From: Cherax quadricarinatus
Lineage: Eukaryota; Arthropoda; Malacostraca; Decapoda; Parastacidae
Assembly: GCF_038502225.1 (NCBI RefSeq)
Contig: NC_091311.1
Coordinates: forward strand, 33,979,296-34,043,295
DNA: 64,000 nt
Direction of reading: 5' to 3'
This document shows positions 1 through 11,990 of the stretch, piece by piece. The first letter of the stretch is position 1; every line of letters starts with the position of its first letter. The notes below the pieces were generated by a model that made no database searches, was not told where the DNA came from, and saw only the letters and a list, made by a program, of their open reading frames with translations. The translations under genes were made by a program, and so were the position numbers.

Positions 1-892
1 GTGCAAGGAGTATGGCAAACAGTTCTGTTTGAAGGGTAGAGGCCCAGTTATTGATGCATGCTCCAATTTCTTTATGAGAGCCATCACTCTGTATGACAAC
101 AGCAGCACTACCAGCTGCACCAGTGGACTGGTGAACAGAACCATCAACGTAAATAATTTGTGAAAGAGTGTTCTATGTGACTAAGTTATCAATACAGCTT
201 AAGGCATCATGTTTGGCTTCAAGACGAAGCTTTGTTTGTGATTTAAGAAGAGTTTTGGGGGGGAAATGGAGGAATGGTAGTTTGGAATGGGGTAATATCC
301 CATGGAGCAGGGAAGTGTCTCTGTTGCCTAACTTGACATAGATCATGTAGCTGGTTCATGCGGAGGTTGGTTCCAGTTTTTTCAATCCATCTGGAAGGAT
401 GTTCACCAGTCCTGAAGAAAGTTTGGAGGGCTTCTGTGCAGGGGTTTGAATGGGCTAACCTAAGCATATTGACCCCAATGAGGATATTTCTTTCAGTAAC
501 ACGATCTCTAATGCTTGGAATATTAAGTTCTTTCCGCATATTTAAAATTTTGGCAGTACGAGGGCATCTTAGGATGATCCTCACTGCTTCGTTTTGCAGT
601 TTTTCCAGCCCTCCAAGCTTCCAGTCAGACACGAGTGCAAGTAGTGACGCCGCATAATCAACCAATGATCTAATATAAGCAAGATACACCATTTTCACAA
701 TTTTAACATTAGCTCCATACCTGGGATGAAAACCTGCCACAACTCTAAGTGCTCCCAGCCTTTCTTTGTATTGGCGACAAAGTCTCATTACAACAGGTCC
801 AAGTAGTGGAACCTCAAAGCCTTGATGCCTGTATCTGCTTACATATTCTAGAAGAGACCCATCATGCAACTGGATCTGACGTACTGTGCCTC
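1..892 (-). mobile_element. Non-LTR retrotransposon fragment with RNase H (I/R1-like), copy 1
   Basis: The minus-strand frame from 869 to 243 encodes the C-terminal part of a LINE reverse transcriptase (thumb and post-RT region: YLAYIRSLVDYAAS, LEKLQNEAVRIILRCPR). It is closely matched by the longer copy at 29577-31514. Beyond its stop, positions 1-240 continue into the RNase H region, out of frame, and the copy runs off the left edge. Homology to the second copy stops abruptly near 892, inside the RT, so this copy is 5'-truncated, the usual outcome of target-primed reverse transcription. The catalytic RT core is missing, so it is a dead fragment. Clade assignment is inferred from the RNase H domain and is not certain. 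Confidence 0.8.
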
Positions 893-1430
893 AATGTGTG
901 TGTTACTTAAATGACTTGTCAATTTGTCTTATTTTAATTTCTGACAAAATCAATGGCTTTGGTATCAAGTCTTTATTTTATGAACAGGAAAAACCTCATG
1001 GAAATCTTAAATATCCATCTCAGGGGTTATTAATTGTTCAATTTAGCTTTTACATTGCTATAGTATTCACCACTTAATTTTTACTTAACCCCTTCCAAAT
1101 CTACATCACTTAAATTGTCATTCTGTGCCTTGCTAGCAGCCCTTATCATTTGACATGCACTGATCAGCAATGTAATTTTGAGCCTTTTTGGTATCATCAC
1201 ACTAGTAGTTTTCAGGGGAGCTCCATTCACTTTACCAGGTGTTTATCAAGACACTTCAAAATAGCATCCCAAAAATAACAAGTCTACAACTTTCTAAGCA
1301 AAATTATGCACAGAAAGGTACAAAATAAAAGAAGAGCTAAAAATAAGAAAATTATTATAAAAAACAAAGATAAGTGTGCATGTCTTGTAGATATGAGATA
1401 AAGTGATAAACTAATGCAGCAACTGAAATA
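893..1430. other. AT-rich sequence, no gene recognised
   Basis: Short frames only, none with a recognisable domain. The segment separates the 5'-truncated LINE from a long TA array. Confidence 0.5.
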
Positions 1431-1431
1431 T

Positions 1432-1968
<537 letters not shown>

Positions 1969-4900
1969 TATTTATTTCACCATATCAATAGCAATGAAGG
2001 CTAACAGTAATCATCAAGAAGAGCACAAACAACCCCACATGATGACAGTAAAATAGAAGAAATGATGAGCACTGCATATTTTTCACTTACACTTAAGCTC
2101 TCTCTAGCACACTATAGTGTGTAAAAGATTAGGCTTTTTTATTACAGTGATAAAATTCCTTGGTAAAAAGCATTAATCTTTCAAATAAACTTTCAGTAGT
2201 TTACAAAAAATACATTTGGGATGAACTATAAATAGAAAAGTAAACTCATGACAGCTTCTAGATCAAGTAAAGCACCAAGTACAGCAAACATTAAGTAAAA
2301 ATAGTTTAAATGAACTCAAGCAATGTTCCTTAATGAATAAGTATCCTTGAATAAGTATCACATTTAATGAAACGATTATGTATACGTAATGTATATACTG
2401 GCAGATGACAAAAGAATCTGCTACTACCACATAATGTAGTAAAAACTTTAACAATGCTCCAATGGTTATTTTACACCAGCAAAACACAATTTAAACACTT
2501 TTAGCAGTTTTAATTAAATGGCTAACTCTTAATCTTAACCGTTTAATCTTGACAATTCAACACAAAGATGAGCTTTATTCAAGTTAACTACATATGACTA
2601 TCAGAAGTGGCTATTAATAATTTATACAGGATGCAATATGTACATATAATAAGTGTTAAGTTAAAAGCATTCATTTATTGTGAAAAATAATGTAAATTAA
2701 CTTAGGATAACTCAAGGAAGTAAGGAGTATGACTTATTTTCACTGACACCAAGACTTGTATAAGCCTAACTGAGTGTGGACAGGTGAGCTGATGTCAAGT
2801 CTTACCTTAACCAATCAATTACAAACATTGATCAGAGTGACAGGGGTGAGACAAGCCCCCTTAAGGTATGAGAGGCAAGTCTAACATGTCAATTTACAAA
2901 TTCCTAAGAACTAGGTGCCACTGAAGACCACCTTTGTTCAGAGTTACCAGCCTTGTCCACCGGGATGCAACATGCCTAAAAATCAATAGCTACCACTCCA
3001 TCCACACACCCATACTCTCACTTCTTGCATATAGGCCTATTTTCATCGGCCACACACTATCAGTGAGCATTTCAGACATCAAGAGTTGCTGCGACATGTT
3101 TCTTTGTGTATTTTGAGGCACGTGTGAGAGGGTATGGAGGGCGTAGGTACCTGAGTGTTGCATGGTGTTGCAGAGCGTTGCAGGGTAGGCCTGGTAGCGG
3201 AGGGGAGAGCGTCTGGCCGAGGCTGGCAGGCAGGCCCACTTACACAGCCGCGTTAATCAATAATTTCCCTTCCCTCCGCCGCTCCCCAACACCCCCCACT
3301 CTCTCTCTCTTCCCCCTGAAACACCTCTCCCACTTATTTCCTCATACTAGCGCCATGTTATATAATGGCGGTTTAAGGGAGGAATTTAATGGTATTGTAA
3401 GAGAGGGATTGCGAAACTGGCATCACCACATTCTGCGTTTCTCCTCCTCCTGGGTGACGCATTCAACCCAAATAAACACTGACACCTTTTTGTTTGTAAA
3501 CACATGCACCTCTCCACCCCTGGCCTTCACGCACTTACAACTCACTCTACACAACTTCAAAAACCTTTACGCTTACCTTAAATCTACATGCGCCCTGTAT
3601 TTTAAGCGGAGGCGCTGAAAATATCACAAAAGGCGCACTAAAACCACTCATGACATGTTTTCTAGACGGTCAATGAACTCATTGCGTCTTTGTTAGTTGG
3701 TGTTCCAATAATGTTGAGCGCAAGGTATGAACACCTCTGGATAACACAATTATAATAGTAAATTTATATGAATTCTCATTTCTTAATTTATTATAGACTA
3801 ATAAATACCATTTTACAATAAAGTTCTACGTATTCAAGCACTCAGTTTGGAAAAAAAATAATATTGCATGGAAATTACATTTTAAAACTAAACTCGTATT
3901 CAATAGACAATGCATTACAATGCGAGTTGGTGGTGACTGATGCATATATTTAATTGTTTACATCGTTAATGTTGACAGAGACGCTTAATGTGTGAAATTA
4001 AGCTGGTGAAAGTTTTATTTTAAAAGACTTCAGCGTGCCTATAGTAAAATATTATTAGATCTTGTTTACAACTTTTCTACCTGTCTCACGCATGCACTGT
4101 GCCAAACTCTCCTTTATTTTATATTTATCCTAACCATTCGCTCCATATACTTATTGCCCGAGTTACACAGAGACCTCTGAACTATGTTTAGGTTGCTAGG
4201 GAAAATATCTCCCAGGAGCAACTAGTGGCGTCAAGATGAATGATATTATAGCGTATGGTTGGCAATGTTGCCTCATCATGCATGTCTTGATCGATACGAA
4301 TGCAGCAGCACCAGCGCCAAATTTAAATGGCAGCCGGGATTAAATGTTGCCATTTAAATCTCCCTCCCCTTCCTACCTTTTAACAACCGCCACAAAATGA
4401 CTTTTCTCTCTCTTGGTATCTGAGTTGGAACTGTGTAAAATGTTGCTGTATATGTATAATAGCCGAACCACGAGAGTCTGAAATATAAAAATCAGCAGGT
4501 TATAATAGCTGTTGCTACAGCTGCTGGCAACCTGTATGTTGCCATTTCATGTACAGGTACATGATTATACTAATTCCGTTTACGCTGTGTCACCCTTACG
4601 GGTTTAGTTCTTCCCTTTGTTATGATAGTGACGATAGTTACAGGAATGCACAGAGATGTGTGCATTTCCGTGTACATACACCGAGGGATGTGCATTCCAG
4701 TATAAAGACACAGAAGTGTGCATCTCAGTATATATACACTGAGAGCTTACTTTAATTCCACTTTCAAGGAGTGAAAAATTCTTTATGTTGGTGTACAGGT
4801 GGAGTGTGGCTTTATTAATGTCTAGTGTAGACCATAGATCTCTAGTCTTAAACTATAAATATATCTTATATATTTGTTTCTTAGTTTTATTTTAGTATAC

Positions 4901-5235
4901 ACACAAGTAAAATCTATGCAACACATACATTCCTGTGTTTTCACTCCTTAAAATATACAATATTAGGTAGGTAATTTATTCCTTAAAATGTGCAATATTA
5001 GGTGGGTTAGGAGGATTTATTTTGTGAAAATTGTAAGAAACATAACCTAGCCTAATGAAAACTCAGAGTAGCCCAACATAACAATGTGACTTAACCATAC
5101 TTCGCTTGCGGTAGATATGATAATATCGCATCTTTATATACATTTGATGCCTCTTTGTTTACGTTCCTGTGATTGGCCAGGAGCTTAACGCAACTCAATA
5201 CCAACCGCTGATTGGCTCTGACATGCCGGTTGTGC
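1969..5235. other. 3.2-kb stretch without a recognised gene
   Basis: No frame shows a known domain and no convincing exon was seen. Around 3100-3600 the base composition is more GC-rich and CpG-containing than the neighbourhood, with a 170-codon frame at 3106-3618 of low complexity (Pro/Ser/Leu rich). This could be a promoter-proximal region or chance. Near 4940-5000 a roughly 39-bp sequence with the core CAATATTAGGT occurs twice in tandem. Confidence 0.5.
4649..4741. repeat. Three degenerate ~30-bp tandem units
   Basis: Units starting at 4649, 4679 and 4709 share CACAGA(A/G)/CACCGAGGG, then TGTGCATTCC, then GTATA, with several substitutions each. Confidence 0.6.
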
Positions 5236-5990
5236 CTTTAGAAATTTATTTATTTATTTATTTATTTATTTAGTAATTTTAGCATACATACAGAGGTACA
5301 AAAAAATACAGGTAAGAGCAGCATGCCAAAGCCACTTATATGCATAGCATTACGGGCTGGCTTAAAATTAACTTAAGATTAACTAAGCAATGATGAAATC
5401 AGTGATAAAACATTATTGTAAACAGATAACTATAAAGCACAAATGAGTATTACAAAGACAGGTCATATGGTTGCATGCATTGCTGTACATTCAGTCGAAT
5501 GGAGTATTCTGTTAGGTAGTGTATTTAAAAAAATAACAAAGTTAGATTGGGTCCTAGGTTTAACATTTGTGTGATATAATTGTGAGTAACATATAGGATA
5601 TACAATTTATAAGGTTCAGTTATTCAGTATTTATTTGGTTTTGAGTGAGTAAGTGATCTTTGAGAAGAGACTTGAATTTATAAACAGGTAGTGTTTCTTT
5701 TATATTTACAGGTAATGAATTCCAGATTTTAGGGCCTTTTATGTGCATTGAGTTTTTGCATAGCGTGAGATGGACACGAGGAACATCAAAGAGTGATCTG
5801 TGCCTTGTGTTATGGTCATGTGTTCTGTTGAGGTTGGCAAGGAGATGTTTGAGGGGAGGGTTAATATCAGAGTTAAGTGTTCTATGTATGTAATAGGTGC
5901 AGTAATAAGTATGGATGTTTTGTATGGTGAGTAGGTTTAGTGTTTTGAATATTGGTGGAGTGTGCTGCCTGTGTGCTTCCCACAATAAAA
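5236..5990 (-). mobile_element. Family C LINE, 5'-truncated 3' end
   Basis: The minus-strand frame 5985-5620 matches the C-terminus of the family C RT protein seen at 10369-11655 (NIHTYYC, HNTRH, then VPRVHL, KGPKIWNSLP). This is the conserved tail of CR1-group-like RT proteins. The 3' end on the minus strand runs into an (AAAT)n tract (TTTA repeats at 5238-5273 on the + strand). Only the last 121 codons of the protein remain. Confidence 0.85.
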
Positions 5991-5992
5991 GT

Positions 5993-6053
5993 TTGCTAGG
6001 GTATACTTAACATGCTTGTATTTACATAATGTAAAGCGTGAGTTCTAGCCAGT
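5993..6053 (+). repeat. Left arm of a ~60-bp inverted pair (with 8611-8672)
   Basis: Begins TTGCTAGGGTATAC. The first 31 bases match the reverse complement of the right arm at 29 positions, and the match continues with small gaps. Family B copy B1 lies between the arms. Origin unknown. Confidence 0.6.
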
Positions 6054-6117
6054 ATCTAAGCTCCATATTGACCAACGATAATGCAAATTACTAATTATTA
6101 TTAATGTGAAGTTTAGG

Positions 6118-8614
6118 CTGGAGTTTACCTGGAGAGAGTTCCGGGGGTCAACGCCCCCGTGGCCCGGTCTGTGACCAGGCCTCCTGGTGGATCAGAGCCT
6201 GATCAACCAGGCTGTTGCTGCTGGCTGCACGCAAACCAACGTACGAGCCACAGCCCGGCTGATCCGGAACTGACTTTAGGTGTACCAGCTTGAAGACTGC
6301 CAGGGGTCTGTTGGTAATCCCCCTTATGTGTGCTGGGAGGCAGTTGAACAGTCTCGGGCCCCTGACACTTATTGTATGGTCTCTTAACGTGCTAGTGACA
6401 CCCCTGCTTTTCATTGGGGGGATGGTGCATCGTCTGCCAAGTCTTTTGCTTTCGTAGTGAGTGATTTTCGTGTGCAAGTTCGGTACTAGTCCCTCTAGGA
6501 TTTTCCAGGTGTATATAATCAGTATCTCTCCCTCCTGCGTTCCAGGGAATACAGGTTTAGGAACCTCAAGCGCTCCCAATAATTAAGGTGTTTTATCTCC
6601 GTTATGCGCGCCGTGAAAGTTCTCTGTACATTTTCTAGGTCGGCAATTTCACCTGCCTTGAAAGGTGCTGTTAGTGTGCAGCAATATTCCAGCCTAGATA
6701 GAACAAGTGACCTGAAGAGTGTCATCATGGGCTTGGCCTCCCTAGTTTTGAAGGTTCTCATTATCCATCCTGTCATTTTTCTAGCAGATGCGATTGATAC
6801 AATGTTATGGTCCTTGAAGGTGAGATCCTCCGACATGATCACTCCCAGGTCTTTGACGTTGGTGTTTCGCTCTATTTTGTGGCCAGAATTTGTTTTGTAC
6901 TCTGATGAAGATTTAATTTCCTCATGTTTACCATATCTGAGTAATTGAAATTTCTCATCGTTGAACTTCATATTGTTTTCTGCAGCCCACTGAAAGATTT
7001 GGTTGATGTCCGCCTGGAGCTTTGCAGTGTCTGCAATGGAAGACACTGTCATGCAGATTCGGGTGTCATCTGCAAAGGAAGACACGGTGCTGTGGCTGAC
7101 ATACTTGTCTATGTCGGATATGAGGATGAGGAACAAGATGGGAGCGAGTACTGTGCCTTGTGGAACAGAGCTTTTCACCGTAGCTGCCTCGGACTTTACT
7201 CTGTTGACGACTACTCTCTGTGTTCTGTTAGTGAGGAAATTATAGATCCATCGACCGACTTTTCCTGTTATTCCTTTACCACGCATTTTGTGCGCTATTA
7301 CGCCATGGTCACACTTGTCGAAGGCTTTTGCAAAGTCTGTACATCTGCATTCTTTTTGTCTTCTAGTGCATTTAGGACCTTGTCGTAGTGATCCAATAGT
7401 TGAGACAGACAGGAGCGACCTGTTCTAAACCCATGTTGCCCTGGGTTGTGTAACTGATGGGTTTCTAGATGGGTGGTGATCTTGCTTCTTAGGACCCTTT
7501 CAAAGATTTTTATGATATGGGATGTTAGTGCTATTGGTCTGTAGTTCTTTGCTGTTGCTTTACTGCCCCCTTTGTGGAGTGGGGCTATGTCTGTTGTTTT
7601 TAGTAACTGTGGGACGACCCCCGTGTCCATGCTCCCTCTCCATAGGATGGAAAAGGCTCGTGATAGGGGCTTCTTGCAGTTCTTGATGAACACAGAGTTC
7701 CATGAGTCTGGCCCTGGGGCAGAGTGCATGGGCATGTCATTTATCGCCTGTTCGAAGTCATTTGGCGTCAGGATAACATCGGATAGGCTTGTGTTAATCA
7801 AATTTTGTGGCTCTCTCATAAAAAATTCATTTTGATCTTCGACTCTCAGTCTGGTTAGCGGCTTGCTAAAAACTGAGTCATATTGGGACTTGAGTAGCTC
7901 ACTCATTTCCTTGCTGTCATCTGTGTAGGACCCATCTTGTTTAAGTAGGGGCCCAATACTGGACGTTGTTCTCGATTTTGATTTGGCATAGGAGAAGAAA
8001 TACTTTGGGTTTCTTTCGATTTCATTTATGGCTTTTAGTTCTTCCCGCGATTCCTGACTCCTAAAGGATTCTTTTAGCTTAAGTTCGATGCTTGCTATTT
8101 CTCTGACCAGTGTCTCCCTACGCATTTCAGATATATTGACCTCTTTTAGCCGCTCTGTTATTCTTTTCCGTCGCCTGTAAAGGGAGCGCCTGTCTCTTTC
8201 TGTTTTACATCTACTCCTCCTTTTTCTTAGAGGAATAAGCCTTGTGCATACATCGAGTGCCACCGAGTTAATCTGTTCTAGGCATAAGTTGGGGTCTGTG
8301 TTGCTTAGTATATCTTCCCAGCTTATATCGGTTAGGACTTGGTTTACTTGGTCCCACTTTATGTTTTTGTTATTGAAGTTGAATTTGGTGAATGCTTCCT
8401 CGTGACTAATCTCATTATGTCGGTCTGGGGCTCCGCGCATACATGACTGAACCTCAATTATGTTGTGATCTGAGTATATTGTTTTTGATATGGTGACATT
8501 TCTTATCAGATCATCATTGTTAGTGAAGATGAGGTCTAGTGTATTCTCCAGTCTTGTAGGCTCTATTATTTGCTGGTTTAAATTGAATTTTGTGCAGAGA
8601 TTTAAAAGCTCTGG
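6118..8614 (-). mobile_element. Family B LINE copy B1, 5'-truncated and frameshifted
   Basis: Reads on the minus strand from the C-terminal half of the endonuclease (TRLENTLDLIFTNND, YSDHNIIEV) through the RT (FADDTRICM) to the family 3' end. Compared with copy B5 it has a 7-nt deletion near 7340, just before the RT core, a 1-nt deletion near 6510, and an in-frame 9-nt loss near 6290, so it cannot make an intact protein. The left end is the family 3' terminus, whose + strand form contains GTTTACCTGGAGAGAG. Homology to B5 ends near 8614. Confidence 0.9.
6148..7286 (-). pseudogene. B1 ORF2 fragment: RT palm, thumb and C-terminus in two frames
   Basis: From about 7286 the frame carries the RT palm (SSVPQGTVLAPILFLILISD, FADDTRICM), then the thumb and post-RT region (LSRLEYCCTL, ENVQRTF). 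Near 6510-6580 a 1-nt deletion shifts the rest into the frame ending at 6148 (GPRLFNCLPAHIRG and the terminal QTGPRGR shared by all family B copies). Confidence 0.85.
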
Positions 8615-8653
8615 ACAGAATTCGCACATTATATGCTTAGGTAATACAAACAT
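7298..8653 (-). pseudogene. B1 ORF2 fragment: endonuclease C-terminus, linker and RT N-terminus
   Basis: An open stretch of about 450 codons covering the end of the AP-endonuclease-like domain (SDHN motif), a basic linker, and RT fingers (LHKGGSKATAKNYRPIALTS, QHGFRTGRSCLSQLLDHYDK). The last residues before its stop are out of frame because of the 7-nt deletion. The RT palm continues in another frame at 6519-7286. The apparent first codons upstream of about 8614 are not family sequence. Confidence 0.85.
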
Positions 8654-8672
8654 GTTATGTATACCCTAGCAA
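8611..8672 (-). repeat. Right arm of the ~60-bp inverted pair (with 5993-6053)
   Basis: The reverse complement starts TTGCTAGGGTATAC like the left arm. It sits between the truncated 5' end of B1 and the 5' end of family A copy A1. Confidence 0.6.
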
Positions 8673-8738
8673 CAAGGGGTGACGTGTACTTAGCTCTGTA
8701 AAGACCTGTTTGTGTGCTCTCTGTGAATCTGAACCAGG

Positions 8739-9693
8739 ATGCCCTCTCTTGAACAACTTTACCAGCTGCCGAGAGAAGAGCTCAGAGTTGCTAAGCTGGA
8801 GATACGGCGATTAACGGAGGAGAACAAGAGGATTCGTAGTAATCCTCCTGTTGTGAGTCCCCAGGTTAAGAGGGGAGCTTGGTCAGTGGCCTGGCAACAT
8901 GGAACCAAGCTGAGGATCAAGAAAACGGTTGGAGAGGCAGAAACAACAAGAAACCAGAAGACTACCGTGGAAATTTCCAACCCATTCTCCGTGCTACCTG
9001 ACGAATGTGAGTGTTCTACTGGGAATGCCCCAACGAGCACCAAGGAAGCATTGGCAGACGTGAGTGAGACATCCCTAGAAACCCCAACGAAGAACGTCTT
9101 GACGAATTCCACAAGTGGTGTAATGCTACCTGACGAATGTGAGTCGACTACTGGGAGCATCACGAAGGACGACGCCAAGGAAGGTAAAAACATTGTTGTT
9201 GTTGGGGATAGCCAGATTAGGTACATGGATAGGGCATTCTGCTTGAAGGATAGGAGTAGGAGGCAGAGAGTGTGTTTTCCTGGGGCTGGGATGAAGGATA
9301 TTGTTAGCCGTCTGGATAACATCATGAGAGGTAATGGGAGCAATCCTATTATGTCTCAGTGCTGGAGGGAACGATGTTGGCAGACGTAGGAGTGAGGACC
9401 TGATTAGCAGGTATAGGTCAGCAATAGAGATAATTAGGAGGAAGGGTGGAAAACCTGTCATATGTGGCATTTTGCCAAGGAGAGGAGTTGGAAATGAATG
9501 GTTGTCCAGAGCAATTGGTGTCAATTGCTGGCTGGACAAATACTGTAAGGAAAATGCGGTAACATTCATTGACAACTGGGACCTCTTCTATGGCAGAAAT
9601 GACATGTATGCCAGGGATGGGGTTCACTTATCTAGGTGTGGGGTGGGAGCACTGGCCAACGCAGTGGAGGGAGCTGTTAGGTCTTTAAACTAG
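8739..9693 (+). pseudogene. A1 ORF1: coiled coil plus SGNH esterase domain, frameshifted
   Basis: The N-terminus (starting MPSLEQLYQ) is a short heptad-rich coiled coil (residues ~3-35), followed by a Ser/Thr-rich linker. The second half has the SGNH/GDSL hydrolase blocks: GDSQIRY with the nucleophile Ser, SAGGNDVG, and DGVHLS with the Asp/His pair. Esterase-type ORF1 proteins are known from CR1-group LINEs, where they are thought to act with the RNA in the retrotransposition particle. A 2-nt deletion near 9350 relative to A2 shifts the frame between the GDS and GGND blocks, so the gene is broken. The start is the first Met, shared with A2. Confidence 0.85.
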
Positions 9694-9705
9694 GAAGTTA
9701 GTGGT

Positions 9706-10368
9706 ATGGGTTTTGGCGGGAAAACTGTGAAGTCGCAGGGTAGTAATATGAGTACTAGGAGAACTAGTAATAGGCAAAATGAGGTGGATATTGGAAAGCC
9801 AGTGGCACTAATTGACAAGGACAGTAATAGGTCTAGTGGAATAACAGAAAGGAGCAGGAAGGGTAAAGAGAGAGGAGGGTCTTTAAATATTTATTACACA
9901 AATAGTCGCAGTGCTAGGAATAAGATGGACGAGTTGAGACTAGTTGCTAATGCAGGTAACATTGATGTATTTGCCATTACTGAGACGTGGTTTAATTAAA
10001 AAAGTCGGGACATGCCTGCAGAATGTCACATTCAGGGTTTTAAATTGTTCCAAGTAGAAAGTGTCGGGAAGGGGGGTAGGGTGGCATTGTATGTCCGAGA
10101 TCGCTTGAACTGTTGCATAAAAACGGGTATTAAGTCTGAAGTAACACATACAGAGCCTGTTTGGATAGAATTTTCAGAGGGTCATGAAAAATTAATTTTA
10201 GGTGTGATATACCGTCCCCCAAATTTAGATAGGGACCAAGGGAGACTACTATGGGAGGAAATTGTTAGGGCCACAAGGCACGATAATGTAGTAATTCTAG
10301 GAGACTTTAACTTTAGTCATATTGATTGGAATTTCTTGACTGGGAATTTAGAATCATACGACTTCTTA
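9706..10368 (+). pseudogene. A1 ORF2 N-terminus: AP-endonuclease-like domain, first half
   Basis: Starts MGFGGKTVKSQG, 12 nt after the ORF1 stop. It carries the EN motifs YYTNSRSARNKMDELRL, FAITETWFN and, after an in-frame stop at about 9997 (TAA where A2 has TCA), VALYVRDRL, GVIYRPP and GDFNFSHIDW. The domain is interrupted at about 10368 by the nested family C copy and resumes after 11990 (GASDHKSIT). The endonuclease nicks target DNA to prime reverse transcription in this class of element. Confidence 0.85.
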
Positions 10369-11655
10369 CCATTGCTATCCAAAATCTTTGAGAAACTCGT
10401 GCACAGGAGACTGTATTCATTTATAACGGCTCAAAACATACTCAACCCCTGCCAGTTTGGATTCAGGAAAAATAAAAGCACTAATGATGCAATCATAAAA
10501 ATGCTAGATCTGCTTTACACAGCATTGGAAAATAAGGAATATCCACTAGGAATTTTTATTGACCTAAGAAAAGCTTTTGACACAGTAGACCACGACATCC
10601 TACTCCACAAACTTGATCACTACGGTATAAGAGGCCATGCGCTTGCTTATTTCAAATCTTACATTACTAATAGGTATCAGTACGTCACCATTAAAGACAC
10701 AGCATCAGCAACACGGCCACTTGATACTGGAGTTCCGCAGGGAAGTGTCCTTGGTCCCCTGCTCTTCCTCATATACATCAATGACCTTCCAAACGTATCC
10801 CAACACCTGAAACCCATTCTCTTTGCTGATGACACGACTTATGTCATCTCTCACCCTAATCTTGCCACCCTCAACACCATTGTGAATGAGGAGCTGATTA
10901 AAATATCGACTTGGATGACAGCCAATAAACTTACGCTTAACACTGACAAAACCTACTATATTATGTTTGGTAGCAGAGCAGGAGATGCACAAATTAACAT
11001 TAAGATTGACAACACTCTAATTACCAGAAATAATGGGGGGAAATTCCTAGGCTTATACCTTGACAACAACCTGAATTTCAGCACCCATATCCAGCATATA
11101 GCCAAAAAAGTATCCAAAACGGTTGGGATCCTCTCCAAGATACGATACTACGTGCCGCAAAATGCCCTTCTCACACTATACCACTCACTTATTTATCCAT
11201 TCCTCACCTATGCTATTTGTGCTTGGGGATCAACTGTAGCAACACACCTAAAGCCAATAATAACCCAACAAAAAGCTGCAGTAAGAATAATCACTAAATC
11301 CCATCCCTGGCAACACACCCCCCCACTCTTCATAGATCTAAACTTGCTCCCAGTTCAGTACATCCACACTTACTACTGTGCAATCTATATCTACAGGGCC
11401 TTAAACTCTAATATCAACCTTGACCTAAAACGCTTTCTTGATAGTTGTGACAGAACCCACAGGCATAACACCAGACACAAACATCTCTACGACATTCCCC
11501 GTGTCCGACTAAACCTTTACAAAAATTCAATGTATGTTAAAGGCCCTAAAATCTGGAATACCCTACCTGAGAACTCTAGAACTGCAGACACATTCATCAC
11601 CTTCAAAACTACCATTAGAAAACATCTTATCTCCCTGATACACCCCGTCAACTAA
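10012..11655 (+). CDS. 547-codon chimeric frame: family A endonuclease half fused to family C RT
   Basis: From the Met at 10012 the frame runs through about 119 codons of family A endonuclease (to GDFNF...ESYDF), then passes without a stop into family C RT: SKIFEKLVHRRLYSF, GFRKNKSTNDAI, FIDLRKAFDTVDHDILL, TGVPQGSVLGPLLFLIYIND, LFADDTTYVIS, then the C-terminal KGPKIWNTLP. The RT part is complete from before the fingers through the FADD palm motif to the C-terminus and has no disabling change that I can see. The fusion is an accident of insertion. Whether it is transcribed or translated is unknown. Confidence 0.8.
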   Translation: MPAECHIQGFKLFQVESVGKGGRVALYVRDRLNCCIKTGIKSEVTHTEPVWIEFSEGHEKLILGVIYRPPNLDRDQGRLLWEEIVRATRHDNVVILGDFNFSHIDWNFLTGNLESYDFLPLLSKIFEKLVHRRLYSFITAQNILNPCQFGFRKNKSTNDAIIKMLDLLYTALENKEYPLGIFIDLRKAFDTVDHDILLHKLDHYGIRGHALAYFKSYITNRYQYVTIKDTASATRPLDTGVPQGSVLGPLLFLIYINDLPNVSQHLKPILFADDTTYVISHPNLATLNTIVNEELIKISTWMTANKLTLNTDKTYYIMFGSRAGDAQINIKIDNTLITRNNGGKFLGLYLDNNLNFSTHIQHIAKKVSKTVGILSKIRYYVPQNALLTLYHSLIYPFLTYAICAWGSTVATHLKPIITQQKAAVRIITKSHPWQHTPPLFIDLNLLPVQYIHTYYCAIYIYRALNSNINLDLKRFLDSCDRTHRHNTRHKHLYDIPRVRLNLYKNSMYVKGPKIWNTLPENSRTADTFITFKTTIRKHLISLIHPVN

Positions 11656-11990
11656 CTACACGAATACCACCTGGTGGTTCACACTTACACTCACTCACTC
11701 ACTCATTTGACCATAAACAGAAATATTAATCTCAGTCTTTAATGAATCCTGTGATACTCCAATACTGAAACTATTACTGTGCCAAAACAAAAGCATTCAC
11801 ATTGCTAAACTACTAGTATTTAGTCACTTAGCCATAATACCAACTTACCTCATAATTTGTAATATTTTACAATTAAGAATAAAACTAGTATGCCCGAAAT
11901 GCTTGAGCTCTAGTGGTACACTGGTAAACCAAACAATAACCAAATTTCAAACTAATTGAATCCTTTGAATTGAATTGAATTGAATTGAAG
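10369..11990 (+). mobile_element. Family C LINE nested in A1, 5'-truncated, (TTGAA)n tail
   Basis: The RT portion matches the family C copies at 23398-24700 and 47470-48950. It starts abruptly at the RT fingers (CCATTGCTATCC...), contains the RT and C-terminus, then about 310 bp of 3' UTR (with TGCCCGAAATGC as in other C copies) and a tail of four to five TTGAA units at about 11964-11990. Family A sequence resumes at GTAGTTCAGGATTG. The A2 copy shows the undisrupted site as CTTAGTAGTTCAGG. Confidence 0.88.

Noticed and set aside
5236..5990. Possible independent host protein with a KGPKIWNSLP motif
   Set aside because: This is the C-terminal block of family C LINE proteins, present in four other places in the window.
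5993..8672. piggyBac-type termini (CCCTAG near a TTAA)
   Set aside because: CCCTAG and TTAA occur in the left arm but are not adjacent as piggyBac requires, and the right arm lacks the TTAA.
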